A program made the translations under genes and the position numbers. 64,000 bases of DNA, from NCBI GenBank assembly GCA_009746045.1, contig RPFO01000253.1:1686888-1750887 (forward strand), read 5' to 3'. Shown one piece after another: positions 23,603 through 34,463 of the stretch; the first letter of the stretch is position 1, and every line of letters starts with the position of its first letter. Source of the DNA: Mesostigma viride. Taxonomy: Eukaryota; Streptophyta; Mesostigmatophyceae; Mesostigmatales; Mesostigmataceae. The notes beneath the pieces were generated by a model that saw only the letters and a list, made by a program, of their open reading frames with translations, searched no databases and was not told the DNA's origin.

Positions 23603-24112
23603 GTCTGTTCTAGCGGGGACAGAGTCTTGTTGTTCTAGTGGGGACTTCCGGATCGTGTCCCACTTTGGTCGCTTTCTCGCTATTCTACATTTCCCACAAC
23701 GACACCGGCGCCGGATTCCGACATCAGCACGACACGCGCCGTAATCCGCTTGGCGCGATTCGACACAGGTGCCACGCGCCGTAATCCGTACGTTCGTCCA
23801 TGGACAGCTGGACCGTTTTTCCGTCGGATTCCATGTAACGGTTCAGCGTCCGTCCATCGGCGCACGAGATTCGACGGTTTTGTCGTGGGATTTCACATAA
23901 CGGTTCAGCGTCCGCCCCGCCGTCCACGAGATTCCCGTTTTCCCATGCGCGCCGTACGGCGGTTACGCTTTTCGGCACGCTCGCACGCGATTGGTCGGTC
24001 CTTTTCGGGAAACGGGGCCAAAAGTGTGGTAGGCGGCCAAAGCGGTCCCAATCCGGCAGCCCCCACTGAAAGAAACGAGACTCTGTCCGCGCGCGCAAAA
24101 TTTTTTTTTGGC
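23603..24112. promoter_or_regulatory. Divergent promoter region (left arm)
   Basis: This 510-bp interval lies between two divergent genes. Close to each start is a related block of about 55 nt, one per strand, containing CCAAAG, ATCCGG, CCCCACT and AGACTCTGTCC in the same order. The minus-strand block is at about 23617-23672 and the plus-strand block at about 24036-24088. Between them are two imperfect repeats around GGACGCTGAACCGTTA (three in the right arm). Confidence 0.55.
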
Positions 24113-25527
24113 ATGGCTTCCCACGATAACACCGGCAGCAACCACAACCGAGGCGGCAGGGGCAGCGAGCAGGAACCCATCGACATCGGTGCGTGTTTTT
24201 CGCGTTTCGTTTTCGCACTCGCGCTCGTTTTTCTCGCTCGGTTCTAGCGAGACGGTCGCTAACTCGCGTCGCTCCCTTTTTTTTTGTTCGTTGCAGAAAA
24301 CGAGGCGAGCACGCCGAGCACGCCGGACCATTACGCCCAGGACCCGGCGAACGACCAGTGGATGTGGGACGACGAACACATCCACTACGACGCCCCCGCT
24401 CGGACGACTTCTGCCGGTGCCGCAACGGCTGCTGGTGCACCCGCAGGCGCCGCTGCAGACGCGGATATGGCGACGGCGGGCCTTCCCGCGGGCGCCACGC
24501 CTCTGCTGGCGTCCGTCCAGGCCGCCATCGCCGCCGTCGCCTCCGCCCGCCCCGCTCAGAAGCGCAAGTCGCCCGGCGGCCCGCCCAAGCCTCGCAGCAA
24601 GCCCAAGTGGCAGCAAGAACTGGAGGCGAAGTTGGAGGCCGCCGAGAAGGAGAAGGCGCTGGTCGAGAAGGCGCTGGCCGAGTCCCGCGGCGTGCTGGAG
24701 GCGGTGTACCGGACCTGCCATTTCTGCACCGACCCGTTCGGTGACAACGAGGACGACTGCCCCGTAAAGTACGCCCTCCCCAAGGTCGACGACGAGGAGG
24801 TGGAGCACAAGTGCCCCACGATTTCGTGCGCCAAGTGCGCCCACACCGTCCTGTACACCAGACTGGGCAACCACTGCTGCCCTTCCTGCCGCGCGTGGGT
24901 GGTCAGCTACCATCGCGACGAGGAGATGTCCAAGGCGATTTTCGAGGACATCAACGTGCAGTACTGCGCGCCTTGCGACAAGGTCTTCCCCATCGGCGGG
25001 CACGTCAAGCACGCCAAGGTCTGCAAGGGCGGCGCCGGTCCTTGCGACAACCGCGCGGAGTTCGACTTGGAGGACGGGCGGAAGGTGGCGGTGGGGTGCG
25101 AGTACAGGGCGAAGACGCTGGGCGACAAGGAGCGGCACATGGGCGCCGAGTGCCAGTTCAAGGGCCTGCTCACCTCCGTGCTGTCATACTCCCCCCGGTC
25201 GCTTCCCTTCCTCCGTGCATGAAGGACGTCAAGTCGAAGGCGCCCGCCGCCCCGGTCGACGCGAAGGGCAAGGGCAAGGCGGTGGCGGTCCGCAGCGACT
25301 CTCGCCGCGCCCGCGGCGGCGCCGGCCCTTCGACTTCCGGCCGCGGGTACTCGACCGGCCCCCACTTGCGCGGCGGCGCCGGCCCCTCGGACGAGCGCCG
25401 GCGCAGGGAGGCCATCCAGGCCGCGTACGACGCCGCGGACTTGGTGAACAACCCGGACGCCATCGCCGAGCTGGGCGAGACGACCGTGGAGGAGCAGCGC
25501 GCCGCTCTGGCCGCGTACGGCATGTAG
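24113..25527 (+). pseudogene. Intron-bearing zinc-finger protein, frameshifted left copy
   Basis: This is the left copy of the intact right-arm gene at 35418-36833. Exon 1 (24113-24188) encodes MASHDNTGSNHN and following residues. A GT-AG intron of 108 nt (24189-24296; donor GTGCGT, acceptor TTCGTTGCAG with a T-rich tract) precedes exon 2 (24297 onward). A run of six C at 25191-25196, against seven in the right arm, shifts the frame after the zinc-finger region and yields an early stop at about 25220. The sequence past the shift still codes for the C-terminal part in the other frame, ending at 25527. Confidence 0.7.
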
Positions 25528-25689
25528 ACAGTCAGACAGGACTCGGCGTGGTTGCCTGTGACTTGACAGGTGTTGTGATGTAGGACTTGTTTTTTCGTTA
25601 TTATTTTTAATGAATCGACTCGCTCGCGAATTCCAAGTGTCCAAACATGCACCAAATTCGTACTTGTAGTAGGATCCAATAGGAATCGC

Positions 25690-26480
25690 GCGCAATTTCG
25701 AACTTTTTTTGAAATTTTTTTTTGAACATTTTCGAAACTTTTCGAAAAGTTTCAAAAGTTTCGACGTTCCTGATTGGTCCGGATCGAAAAGTTTGAAAAG
25801 TTCGTGCTATGCGGATAGCACGAACTTTTGGGATAGCACGAACTTTTGGCGAAAATCGCTAGCGAAAACGCAAACTTCGGACCGAAACTTTTCGTTTCTC
25901 AGAGCCATTTGAAAAGTTCGTGCTAAGGGGAATGCTATCGATTTATAGCATTCCCCCAAGTTACTTTTCTGTTGGGCGGTGACAGCGGGGGTTGTGTGCG
26001 TTGTTGTGTTGTTGTTGTGTTGAATTGCTAACACATAAAATAATAGACATTGCTAACACATATTATTTGGGGTATTTGCTAACACATAAATATTTATGTG
26101 TTAGGAAAAAATATGTGTTAGCAATGTCTATTATTTTATGTGTTAGCAACAACACAACAACAACACGCACACCTCCACCGCGCATTCGTGCGCGACCCCG
26201 GCCAACAAAAAAGTAACTTGGGGAATGCTATAAATCGATAGCATTCCCCTTAGCACGAACTTTTCAAATGGCTCAGAGGAGGCGAAAAGTTTGGCGAAAA
26301 GTTTGCGTTTTCGCTAGCGATTTCGCGAAAAGTTCGTGCTATCCCGAAAAGTTCGTGCTATCCGCATAGCACGAACTTTTCAAACTATTTGGGATGGACC
26401 AATCGCGCGATCGCAAACTTTTGAAACTTTTTGCCGAAACTTTTCGAAACTTTTCAAACTTTTCAAACTTTTCAAACTTT
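25690..26480. repeat. Foldback intergenic element H1
   Basis: A large imperfect hairpin between two plus-strand genes. It is centred on CACATAAATATTTATGTG (about 26083-26100) with nested arms: TAACACATA units, the palindrome GGAATGCTATCGATTTATAG and its partner, a GTTCGTGCTATGCGGATAGC hairpin on each side, then AAAAGTTT runs, and ATTGGTC / GACCAAT at the outer ends. No open frame is supported. It belongs to a family of four (H1-H4). Confidence 0.8.
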
Positions 26481-26628
26481 TCGAGATTCCGCCACGTGGC
26501 AGGATCTCCCACGAGAATCCGAGATTCCCTCGCGGATTGGTATCCAGCCCCGCCACGTGGCAGGATCGTATTGGTCGGAATCTTCACGAAATTTCCCACG
26601 GCACTCCCGTGGGCGCCGTTTCCGGGGG

Positions 26629-26670
26629 TACAAAAGCGCGAGCGGGGGCCCGTTCGGGCACTTCTCGCCT
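26629..26670 (+). promoter_or_regulatory. Core promoter of left-arm 392-residue gene
   Basis: A TATA-like TACAAAAG (26629-26636) is followed 27 nt from its first base by GGGCACTTCTCGCCT (26656-26670). Two CCACGTGG boxes lie upstream at about 26490 and 26553. The ATG is at 26704. Confidence 0.65.
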
Positions 26671-26703
26671 CACGACCACACTCAGACTAGTCCTGTCATC
26701 ACC

Positions 26704-27882
26704 ATGCCCGCTATCGTAACTCGTTTCGAGGACTTGCCAGGCGAACTCCTCCGCGTGTTGGCGGAGTTGACATGGCCCGCCATGTGCGGTGTGAACAAAG
26801 CCTCCCAGTTGGAATGGGACGCCATTAAAGCCGAAAAGGAGGCAGAGGTGAACGCGATGCGCGCCGCCATAGATGAGGAGTTGGAAATCCGCAGGCGCGA
26901 GTTTGATGCGCAGGATTCCCCTGATACCCAGGATGCCCCTTCCACTCGCCGTTTGGACGAGCTGCCAGAGTATTACCTGGACCGCATCCGTCGGTTCGTC
27001 TCCATCCCTCGTTTTCGCGAGGCGGAGGGGCTCCTGTATTCCCGTCGCGATATCCGCGAGGCCGAGCTGAAGGAGGCGTTCGGCATGCTGGAGGCTATGC
27101 TCGAAGAGAACGACGACGTGGTCGCCGACGATCGCGTGATTTCCGCGCGCGACAAGTACTTCGAGTCCCTCCCCGAGCTGGATCGCGATTTGAATTTGGA
27201 ACAGCGGGTGTCTCATTTCTTCGAGGCGATGAGCGCCGCGTACGTCGTTTCGGATACGGATGCGAACCGGGGCGTGCCGACGGGGTTGTCGGCCGTTTTG
27301 CGCGATTATCGCGAGATGTTGTTGAAGCCGTTCGTGGAGTACGACGTGGATTTCGAACTTCACGACATGCACTGCAAGGAGTCTGATTTGACTTCGTTTC
27401 GCTCCGCTGTCGAGGCGGAGTTGGCCCTGCGCAGGAGGGACGGGGACGACCGTTCCGAGCGTCGTCTGGGCGAGCTCCCCACTCCCCGTTTGGAAAGCGT
27501 CCTTTCGTCCGTTTCCGATTCTGATGATAACTTCGTAGGAGCGGAGAGGACGGTGTACGGCGGCCGATCGCGTAGACAGACGCAGATGATGGCCTTGTTC
27601 CACGTTTTCTCTTGCGCTGTGGATCGTGCTATGCGCGTGGTGGCCGACGATCGCGCCGTATCCGTCATGAACGCGTATCTGGCCACCCTTCCGTATTTGG
27701 ACTTTGAATTCACGTTGAAACAGCGCGCCGTCGAGTTCGCCGGCCTCCTGTGCGACGCGTACGTCGCTTCGGACACGGAGAGGAACGGCGGCGTTCCCAC
27801 GGCCTTCGGCGGCGTCTTGCGCCGCCTGTGCGAGGACAGAATCCTTGCCGAGTTCATGGCCGGGCCCGAGATTTACGAGTGA
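26704..27882 (+). CDS. Orphan CGVNK-family protein with internal duplication (left copy)
   Basis: A 392-residue acidic, probably cytosolic or nuclear protein of unknown function. Residues 21-44 carry TWPAMCGVNKASQLEWDAIK, shared with the 213-residue paralog. The rest consists of two related repeats, about residues 60-203 and 233-375. Both contain an RRL-x-ELP segment, then VVADDR, then LP-x-LD, then a QR block, ending in AYV-x-SDT-x(2)-N-x-GVPT and VLR. The start chosen is ATG 26704, directly after the conserved promoter pair. A longer in-frame extension upstream would run through the promoter and is rejected. The right-arm copy (33062-34240) appears identical. No signal peptide or membrane segment is seen. 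Confidence 0.75.
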   Translation: MPAIVTRFEDLPGELLRVLAELTWPAMCGVNKASQLEWDAIKAEKEAEVNAMRAAIDEELEIRRREFDAQDSPDTQDAPSTRRLDELPEYYLDRIRRFVSIPRFREAEGLLYSRRDIREAELKEAFGMLEAMLEENDDVVADDRVISARDKYFESLPELDRDLNLEQRVSHFFEAMSAAYVVSDTDANRGVPTGLSAVLRDYREMLLKPFVEYDVDFELHDMHCKESDLTSFRSAVEAELALRRRDGDDRSERRLGELPTPRLESVLSSVSDSDDNFVGAERTVYGGRSRRQTQMMALFHVFSCAVDRAMRVVADDRAVSVMNAYLATLPYLDFEFTLKQRAVEFAGLLCDAYVASDTERNGGVPTAFGGVLRRLCEDRILAEFMAGPEIYE

Positions 27883-28072
27883 TGGCGATCCGTCACACGA
27901 ATAGGCCAAAAAGGAATAGGATAACAGAAGTAGTGGCTATTCCCATGTGTCGATTGCCTATTTAAATTTTAATAAGACTGGACTTTGATTTTCGAACAAT
28001 GAGCCCCTCCAACAACGAGCCCCCAAAATTATTTTCTAAAATGCTTACTATAAATATCAAATTGTCCTTGGG

Positions 28073-31000
28073 CACAACACCTTGAAATGGCCTTTTTTTT
28101 ACATAAATTCTGGCCCATGGCAAGTTTATGGTTGGATTGACCTAGGATTGGATCCCACGACTCCCCGGGATGTGTCTGGCTAGTGGTGGAGTAGTTGAGT
28201 CAAAATGTTAAGTTTACGTGGTATTCCCTGCTTAAGTTAACTCCAGATCCAAGGCCAAAACTGGCCACCTAAACCACTTGCACTTGCATAGCAACAATAA
28301 TTGATATCAGATTATGCTGTAACTTTGCAAGGGTGACGAATACGAGTTGTTCTGACCTTGTACAAAGTTCTAGGGCATTCGGAGCCCTATTTAGTGACAA
28401 ATGCTAGCAAAATAGTGCTAGCATTTGTCGTAAATGGCAATTTTTAATTAATATTAAATCCAAATAATGTCAGAATGACACCCAAACCTATTGTCATCAT
28501 GCCAACACCTGACACAGGGTCCCCACAATTCATGTGCAAAAATTCAGATCATACGGAGCCCAAAATGGTGACATTTGCCTGCATTTGTCACCATTTTGGC
28601 TCTTTTTTATCACAATTTTAACAACACTAACCACCAAGACACTCCCCAAGCTAGGGCACATCATGTTAATTCTTTGCAGGCAACTCAAGAATGACTAGTA
28701 CAAACAGCGTGCAAAACCTTGGGGCATGTGAATGCCTGAGTGGTGACCATAGCTAGCAGAATGTATAATGTAAGGTAGACATTGCCAGTATGCCACATTG
28801 CTGTGATGCGCAGTGCACGTCCATATATACCCCATAACACCATACCTTTAAACTACTTGGCACATTGCAAAATGGGAAGGAAAGGTGGACAATACATGCC
28901 ACGTCACTAGAACACAGCCATTTGGTTGCTACCAACACGCACCATGCGTGATATATACGTGTAATACATGTCAAGAACATGCCGAGCGAACATCAAGGTG
29001 AAGTGACACCCAGCCGCTGGCACATGTCACCTGGCATCCACGTATGCTCACGTGATATGGAATTGGCATATCCCATGTCTCCATCTCTTGTGCTTTGTGG
29101 GCACCGAGCCACCCATGCAGTAACCCACCCATGCAGCCACCTGGTCACCCACCCAATGAACTGCTTACACTCTTGCGCGCCCGTGCACCCAGCCACCCAC
29201 ACGTCCACCCACCTAGTGACCAAAGCCAGCCAGCCAGCCGTGCACGTGCTAACCCACCTTATTATATAACCACGCATGCACCTAGGCACCCAACCAGCTT
29301 AACCAACCCACTTGGACATTCACCCACCCAGCAAGGCACCTGCGCTTGCACCCACACACCTATAATAGGTAATAAGGAAGCACTCACCCATCCAATGAGC
29401 CAACCACCCAACCACCCAACCACCTAAACACCCAGCCAGCATGCCCCATATGCACCATCCGGCCACCCACCCTTGACCCACCCACCCACCCACCCACTCA
29501 ACCACTCAGTGCCCCCCCACCCTTATACCCACTGACCCACCCACACATGCACTTTCTCAGCCAGCCACCCCCCACCTCACCCCCAACCTGCACAGCCCTT
29601 CACCAGCGATATCAGGTAGTCGGTCCCAACCATAAACCCACCCACGCATCCATATCTGTGCGCCCACCCGCCCATCTACCCGTCCCTTCGCCCACCGACC
29701 CACACCTAGTCATCTACACATCCACCAGCCACCAACCACCAATGGCCCATCCACCAACCCACCCACCCACACGCATCCCTAACCACCCAACCACTAACCC
29801 ACCATCCTCAAACCCATGCAATTGTTTCACTCACACATCTAACTACCCACCCACTTAGGAGTCTCCAAAGCCTATCATCACGCAGACACCTGGCCATCTG
29901 CCTACAACCGATCACCCTAACACTCGTCTACCCATCATGACCAGCCACCCATCCACCCACCCTCTCCACCTGCCTGTGCTCCCAGCTACTCGGCCAGCCA
30001 TTTACCAAGGCATCCACCTTTCAGCCAGCCACCTGCCATTGAACCCACCCATGTCTAGGAATCCCTTGAAGCATCTACAGCCTAAGCCTCCCACCCAAGA
30101 CTTCCAGGGCAACTGAACAACCAACCAACCAATCAACCAGCTACACAACTACCTAACCACCTAACCACTCAACAACCCGATCACCAAACCACCTAACCAC
30201 CCAACACCCAAACCAGCCAGGCATGTGCCCGCCCATTGCCCTCGCACGCCCGCACCATCAGGTCCCTCCATACACGCCCCGTTCACCTAGCCAGCCACAC
30301 ACCTAGCCAGCCACCTGCCCAACTCACGCATGAAGTCAACGTTAGCCATGCATGGCCTCACGTTGCATCACTTGCATTGCATGGGTAGTTTGCATGAGGC
30401 AGCTTCCATCTCGTTGTCAGCAACTGAAAAGGCTCTTTCTTTACTTTAATGAATGAGCAACAACGTTGGAAACGTTATCCTATCCCTCTTTAAATCAGAA
30501 AGACGAGGGCAAATATCTGGACAAGGTGGCAATAACCACTGCAAAATGCACTTGAGAACGTCTTATTAATCCAGCTCTCTACCCTTTGAGAAGCTGCCTT
30601 GCGTTAGCAGCGATCCTGGGCCCTCTAGCTCGCTCACCTCGCTTAATCTGCGCTTCTTTATGGCTGCCGGGAGATGCGAAGCTTGAACCCAGCGTGTCGT
30701 GGCGAGGTCCTCTGCCCGGCCCATCACACCTCGAAACCGCATGCCGACTAATTAAAAACGATGCCCCCCTTTGCCTTTTGTATCGGGCGTCAAAAGAACG
30801 ATAAACTCGCTTGGAAAACACTGTCGCAAAGAGCTTTCTACAGGCATTATAAGCAATTTTCGCAGTTTTTACCGCACTTATTGCACAGCCGGGAGACCAT
30901 TAGGGACCTTTGCGCGGAATCTCGTGCACGCCATATGTCCTGCTGGCTTATTGCCGCAGGCTGGCAGTATAGGAAGGTCGGGCATAGCCTAAAGAGGTAA

Positions 31001-31513
31001 TTATCTGACGATAAAGATATGCATTGCATGACGCAAGAAACAGACGGATTTCGCACCCCCCAGTTTATTCACGCAAATGCCGGAAAATTAAAAGCGAAAC
31101 TCAAAAAACGAAAACACTAACCTCTTCGGGAATATTATAACGAACAAGCTGAGCTATCGTGCCGGGTTTTTCGTTTCCTCCCGTATCCAAGACCGTGAGA
31201 CACGTACCACCGAGAAATCTGGATTTCGCGAAAAAAATTGTGCGCTGCAAAAAAAATATTTGTCCCGCTCAATGCCCTCGTCGCAATCACAGCGCATATC
31301 ATTCCAAACTTATTCCATGGATTAATCGTGATGTAAGCTTCGTTTTGACACCTCAGGCGGCTGAAATGACGCAGGTTTCAGAACGCTAGCTGATGCTCGA
31401 CCGCCATGGGTGTTTTCGTCGTTTTCGTCTCACGCGGCGCGGGAAAAATCTAGATCTCGGACGAAATCCGGACAATAATTTATGTCAAAATTTGGCGGGT
31501 TCGCGGTGTTGTG
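28073..31513. mobile_element. 3.44-kb insertion with terminal inverted repeats, non-autonomous DNA transposon
   Basis: The segment is absent from the right arm, where the empty site reads through CCCACCCAAGG at about 32868-32878. Its ends are CACAACACC and GGTGTTGTG, a perfect 9-bp inverted repeat with weaker similarity further in. GG flanks it on both sides (28071-28072 and 31514-31515), and the length difference of 3443 equals 3441 plus this 2-bp duplication. If the last G is counted as target, a 3-bp GGG duplication is equally possible, as in CACTA elements. Inside are hairpins (about 28395-28432 and 28560-28607) and a long ACCCACCC-rich tract (about 29100-30320). No transposase frame is recognisable. 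Confidence 0.8.
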
Positions 31514-32873
31514 GGTGGGCCCGGACTCCCACGCGTAATCGGGGTTTCCGCCATAGCCGGCCCTGTCACGTGACCACCCGGACACGTGGCAGCACCGCGC
31601 GTATCCAAGTGTACGCGCGGCAAGCAGGTGACAGACGACAGCATCATGAACAGAGGAGTCCATAAATAGAATCCCCCGTGACCGGACACGTGTCACGATC
31701 TGGTTGGCGGGTAGTCCCACGAGATTCCGGAATCTGGCGTAGAATCTCATATTCCAGATTCCCACGTGGCAGAAGATTCCCACGAGATTCCGGCATATCT
31801 GATCTCAGATCCGAGATCCTGCCACGTGGACAGGGGATCCTCCACGTGGCACGCTGTCACGCGTCCGATTGGTCGATACTCCCACGAGATTCCGGAATCT
31901 TGGATTTCGGATCCGAGATTCCGCCACGTGGCAGGAGATTCCCACGCGAAAACGGCATCTCGGATCCGAGATCCTGCCACGTGGACAGAATATTCACAGG
32001 AGATTCCATAATATCCGATCTCGGATCCGAGATCCTGCCACGTGGACAGGAGATTCCCACGAGATTCCGGAATCTGCGATCTCAGATCCGAGATTCTGCC
32101 ACGTGGCAGGGAATATTCGACGGTTACAAAAAGATTCCATACGTAAGATTCTCCCACGGGAAAAGATTCCTCGTGGGATACCGAATCTTCTGCGCAGAAG
32201 ATTCGGTATCCCACGAGGAATCTTTTCCCGTGGGAGAATCTTCCGTACGGAATCTTTTTGTAACCGTCGAATATTCCCTGCCACGTGGCAGAATCTCGGA
32301 TCTGAGATCGCAGATTCCGGAATCTCGTGGGAATCTCCTGTCCGCGTGGCAGGATCTCGGATCCGAGATCGGATATTATGGAATCTCCTGTGAATATTCT
32401 GTCCACGTGGCAGGATCTCGGATCCGAGATGCCGTTTTCGCGTGGGAATCTCCTGCCACGTGGCGGAATCTCGGATCCGAAATCCAAGATTCCGGAATCT
32501 CGTGGGAGTATCGACCAATCGGACGCGTGACAGCGTGCCACGTGGAGGATCCCCTGTCCACGTGGCAGGATCTCGGATCTGAGATCAGATATGCCGGAAT
32601 CTCGTGGGAATCTTCTGCCACGTGGGAATCTGGAATATGAGATTCTACGCCAGATTCCGGAATCTCGTGGGACTACCCGCCAACCAGATCGTGACACGTG
32701 TCCGGTCACGGGGGATTCTATTTATGGACTCCTCTGTTCATGATGCTGTCGTCTGTCACCTGCTTGCCGCGCGTACACTTGGATACGCGCGGTGCTGCCA
32801 CGTGTCCGGGTGGTCACGTGACAGGGCCGGCTATGGCGGAAACCCCGATTACGCGTGGGAGTCCGGGCCCACC
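31514..32873. repeat. Palindrome core with CACGTG-box array
   Basis: A perfect or near-perfect palindrome around 32193/32194, with TCTGCGCAGA at the centre. Each half holds a degenerate array of about 55-70-bp units combining CCACGTGG, GATCTCGGATCCGAGATC and ATTCCGGAATCTCGTGGGA, with roughly nine CACGTG cores per half. The long open frames on both strands are by-products of the repeats. The array could be a telomere-like or origin-like end of a viral genome, or a cluster of regulator binding sites. Confidence 0.75.
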
Positions 32874-33061
32874 CAAGGACAATTTGATATTTATAGTAAG
32901 CATTTTAGAAAATAATTTTGGGGGCTCGTTGTTGGAGGGGCTCATTGTTCGAAAATCAAAGTCCAGTCTTATTAAAATTTAAATAGGCAATCGACACATG
33001 GGAATAGCCACTACTTCTGTTATCCTATTCCTTTTTGGCCTATTCGTGTGACGGATCGCCA

Positions 33062-34240
33062 TCACTCGTAAATCTCGGGCCCGGCCATGAACTCGGCAAG
33101 GATTCTGTCCTCGCACAGGCGGCGCAAGACGCCGCCGAAGGCCGTGGGAACGCCGCCGTTCCTCTCCGTGTCCGAAGCGACGTACGCGTCGCACAGGAGG
33201 CCGGCGAACTCGACGGCGCGCTGTTTCAACGTGAATTCAAAGTCCAAATACGGAAGGGTGGCCAGATACGCGTTCATGACGGATACGGCGCGATCGTCGG
33301 CCACCACGCGCATAGCACGATCCACAGCGCAAGAGAAAACGTGGAACAAGGCCATCATCTGCGTCTGTCTACGCGATCGGCCGCCGTACACCGTCCTCTC
33401 CGCTCCTACGAAGTTATCATCAGAATCGGAAACGGACGAAAGGACGCTTTCCAAACGGGGAGTGGGGAGCTCGCCCAGACGACGCTCGGAACGGTCGTCC
33501 CCGTCCCTCCTGCGCAGGGCCAACTCCGCCTCGACAGCGGAGCGAAACGAAGTCAAATCAGACTCCTTGCAGTGCATGTCGTGAAGTTCGAAATCCACGT
33601 CGTACTCCACGAACGGCTTCAACAACATCTCGCGATAATCGCGCAAAACGGCCGACAACCCCGTCGGCACGCCCCGGTTCGCATCCGTATCCGAAACGAC
33701 GTACGCGGCGCTCATCGCCTCGAAGAAATGAGACACCCGCTGTTCCAAATTCAAATCGCGATCCAGCTCGGGGAGGGACTCGAAGTACTTGTCGCGCGCG
33801 GAAATCACGCGATCGTCGGCGACCACGTCGTCGTTCTCTTCGAGCATAGCCTCCAGCATGCCGAACGCCTCCTTCAGCTCGGCCTCGCGGATATCGCGAC
33901 GGGAATACAGGAGCCCCTCCGCCTCGCGAAAACGAGGGATGGAGACGAACCGACGGATGCGGTCCAGGTAATACTCTGGCAGCTCGTCCAAACGGCGAGT
34001 GGAAGGGGCATCCTGGGTATCAGGGGAATCCTGCGCATCAAACTCGCGCCTGCGGATTTCCAACTCCTCATCTATGGCGGCGCGCATCGCGTTCACCTCT
34101 GCCTCCTTTTCGGCTTTAATGGCGTCCCATTCCAACTGGGAGGCTTTGTTCACACCGCACATGGCGGGCCATGTCAACTCCGCCAACACGCGGAGGAGTT
34201 CGCCTGGCAAGTCCTCGAAACGAGTTACGATAGCGGGCAT
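33062..34240 (-). CDS. Orphan CGVNK-family protein with internal duplication (right copy)
   Basis: Mirror copy of the gene at 26704-27882, with the same 392 residues as far as compared. The ATG is at 34240. The same promoter pair lies upstream and the 3' end runs toward the palindrome core. Exact conservation of both copies while other genes differ by indels suggests either recent duplication, gene conversion or continued selection. Function unknown. Confidence 0.75.
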   Translation of the reverse strand: MPAIVTRFEDLPGELLRVLAELTWPAMCGVNKASQLEWDAIKAEKEAEVNAMRAAIDEELEIRRREFDAQDSPDTQDAPSTRRLDELPEYYLDRIRRFVSIPRFREAEGLLYSRRDIREAELKEAFGMLEAMLEENDDVVADDRVISARDKYFESLPELDRDLNLEQRVSHFFEAMSAAYVVSDTDANRGVPTGLSAVLRDYREMLLKPFVEYDVDFELHDMHCKESDLTSFRSAVEAELALRRRDGDDRSERRLGELPTPRLESVLSSVSDSDDNFVGAERTVYGGRSRRQTQMMALFHVFSCAVDRAMRVVADDRAVSVMNAYLATLPYLDFEFTLKQRAVEFAGLLCDAYVASDTERNGGVPTAFGGVLRRLCEDRILAEFMAGPEIYE

Positions 34241-34273
34241 GGTGATAACAGGACTAGTCTGAGTGTGGTCGTG

Positions 34274-34315
34274 AGGCGAGAAGTGCCCGAACGGGCCCCC
34301 GCTCGCGCTTTTGTA
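34274..34315 (-). promoter_or_regulatory. Core promoter of right-arm 392-residue gene
   Basis: Mirror image of 26629-26670: TATA-like TACAAAAG followed 27 nt later by GGGCACTTCTCGCCT on the minus strand. Confidence 0.6.
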
Positions 34316-34463
34316 CCCCCGGAAACGGCGCCCACGGGAGTGCCGTGGGAAATTTCGTGAAGATTCCGACCAATACGATCCTGCCACGTGGCGGGGCTGG
34401 ATACCAATCCGCGAGGGAATCTCGGATTCTCGTGGGAGATCCTGCCACGTGGCGGAATCTCGA

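Noticed and set aside
23963-25138. Long minus-strand frames opposite the zinc-finger gene, and similar frames opposite the 392-residue gene (26584-27909) and their mirrors.
   Set aside because: Antisense frames in very GC-rich coding DNA. The Arg/Leu/Val-rich translations have no motifs, and the sense frames have promoters, Cys pairs and paralogs.
31678-32709. Two mirrored 320-residue frames at the palindrome centre.
   Set aside because: They consist of translated CACGTG-array units on both strands, with no domain or start context. The same open frames are forced by the symmetry.
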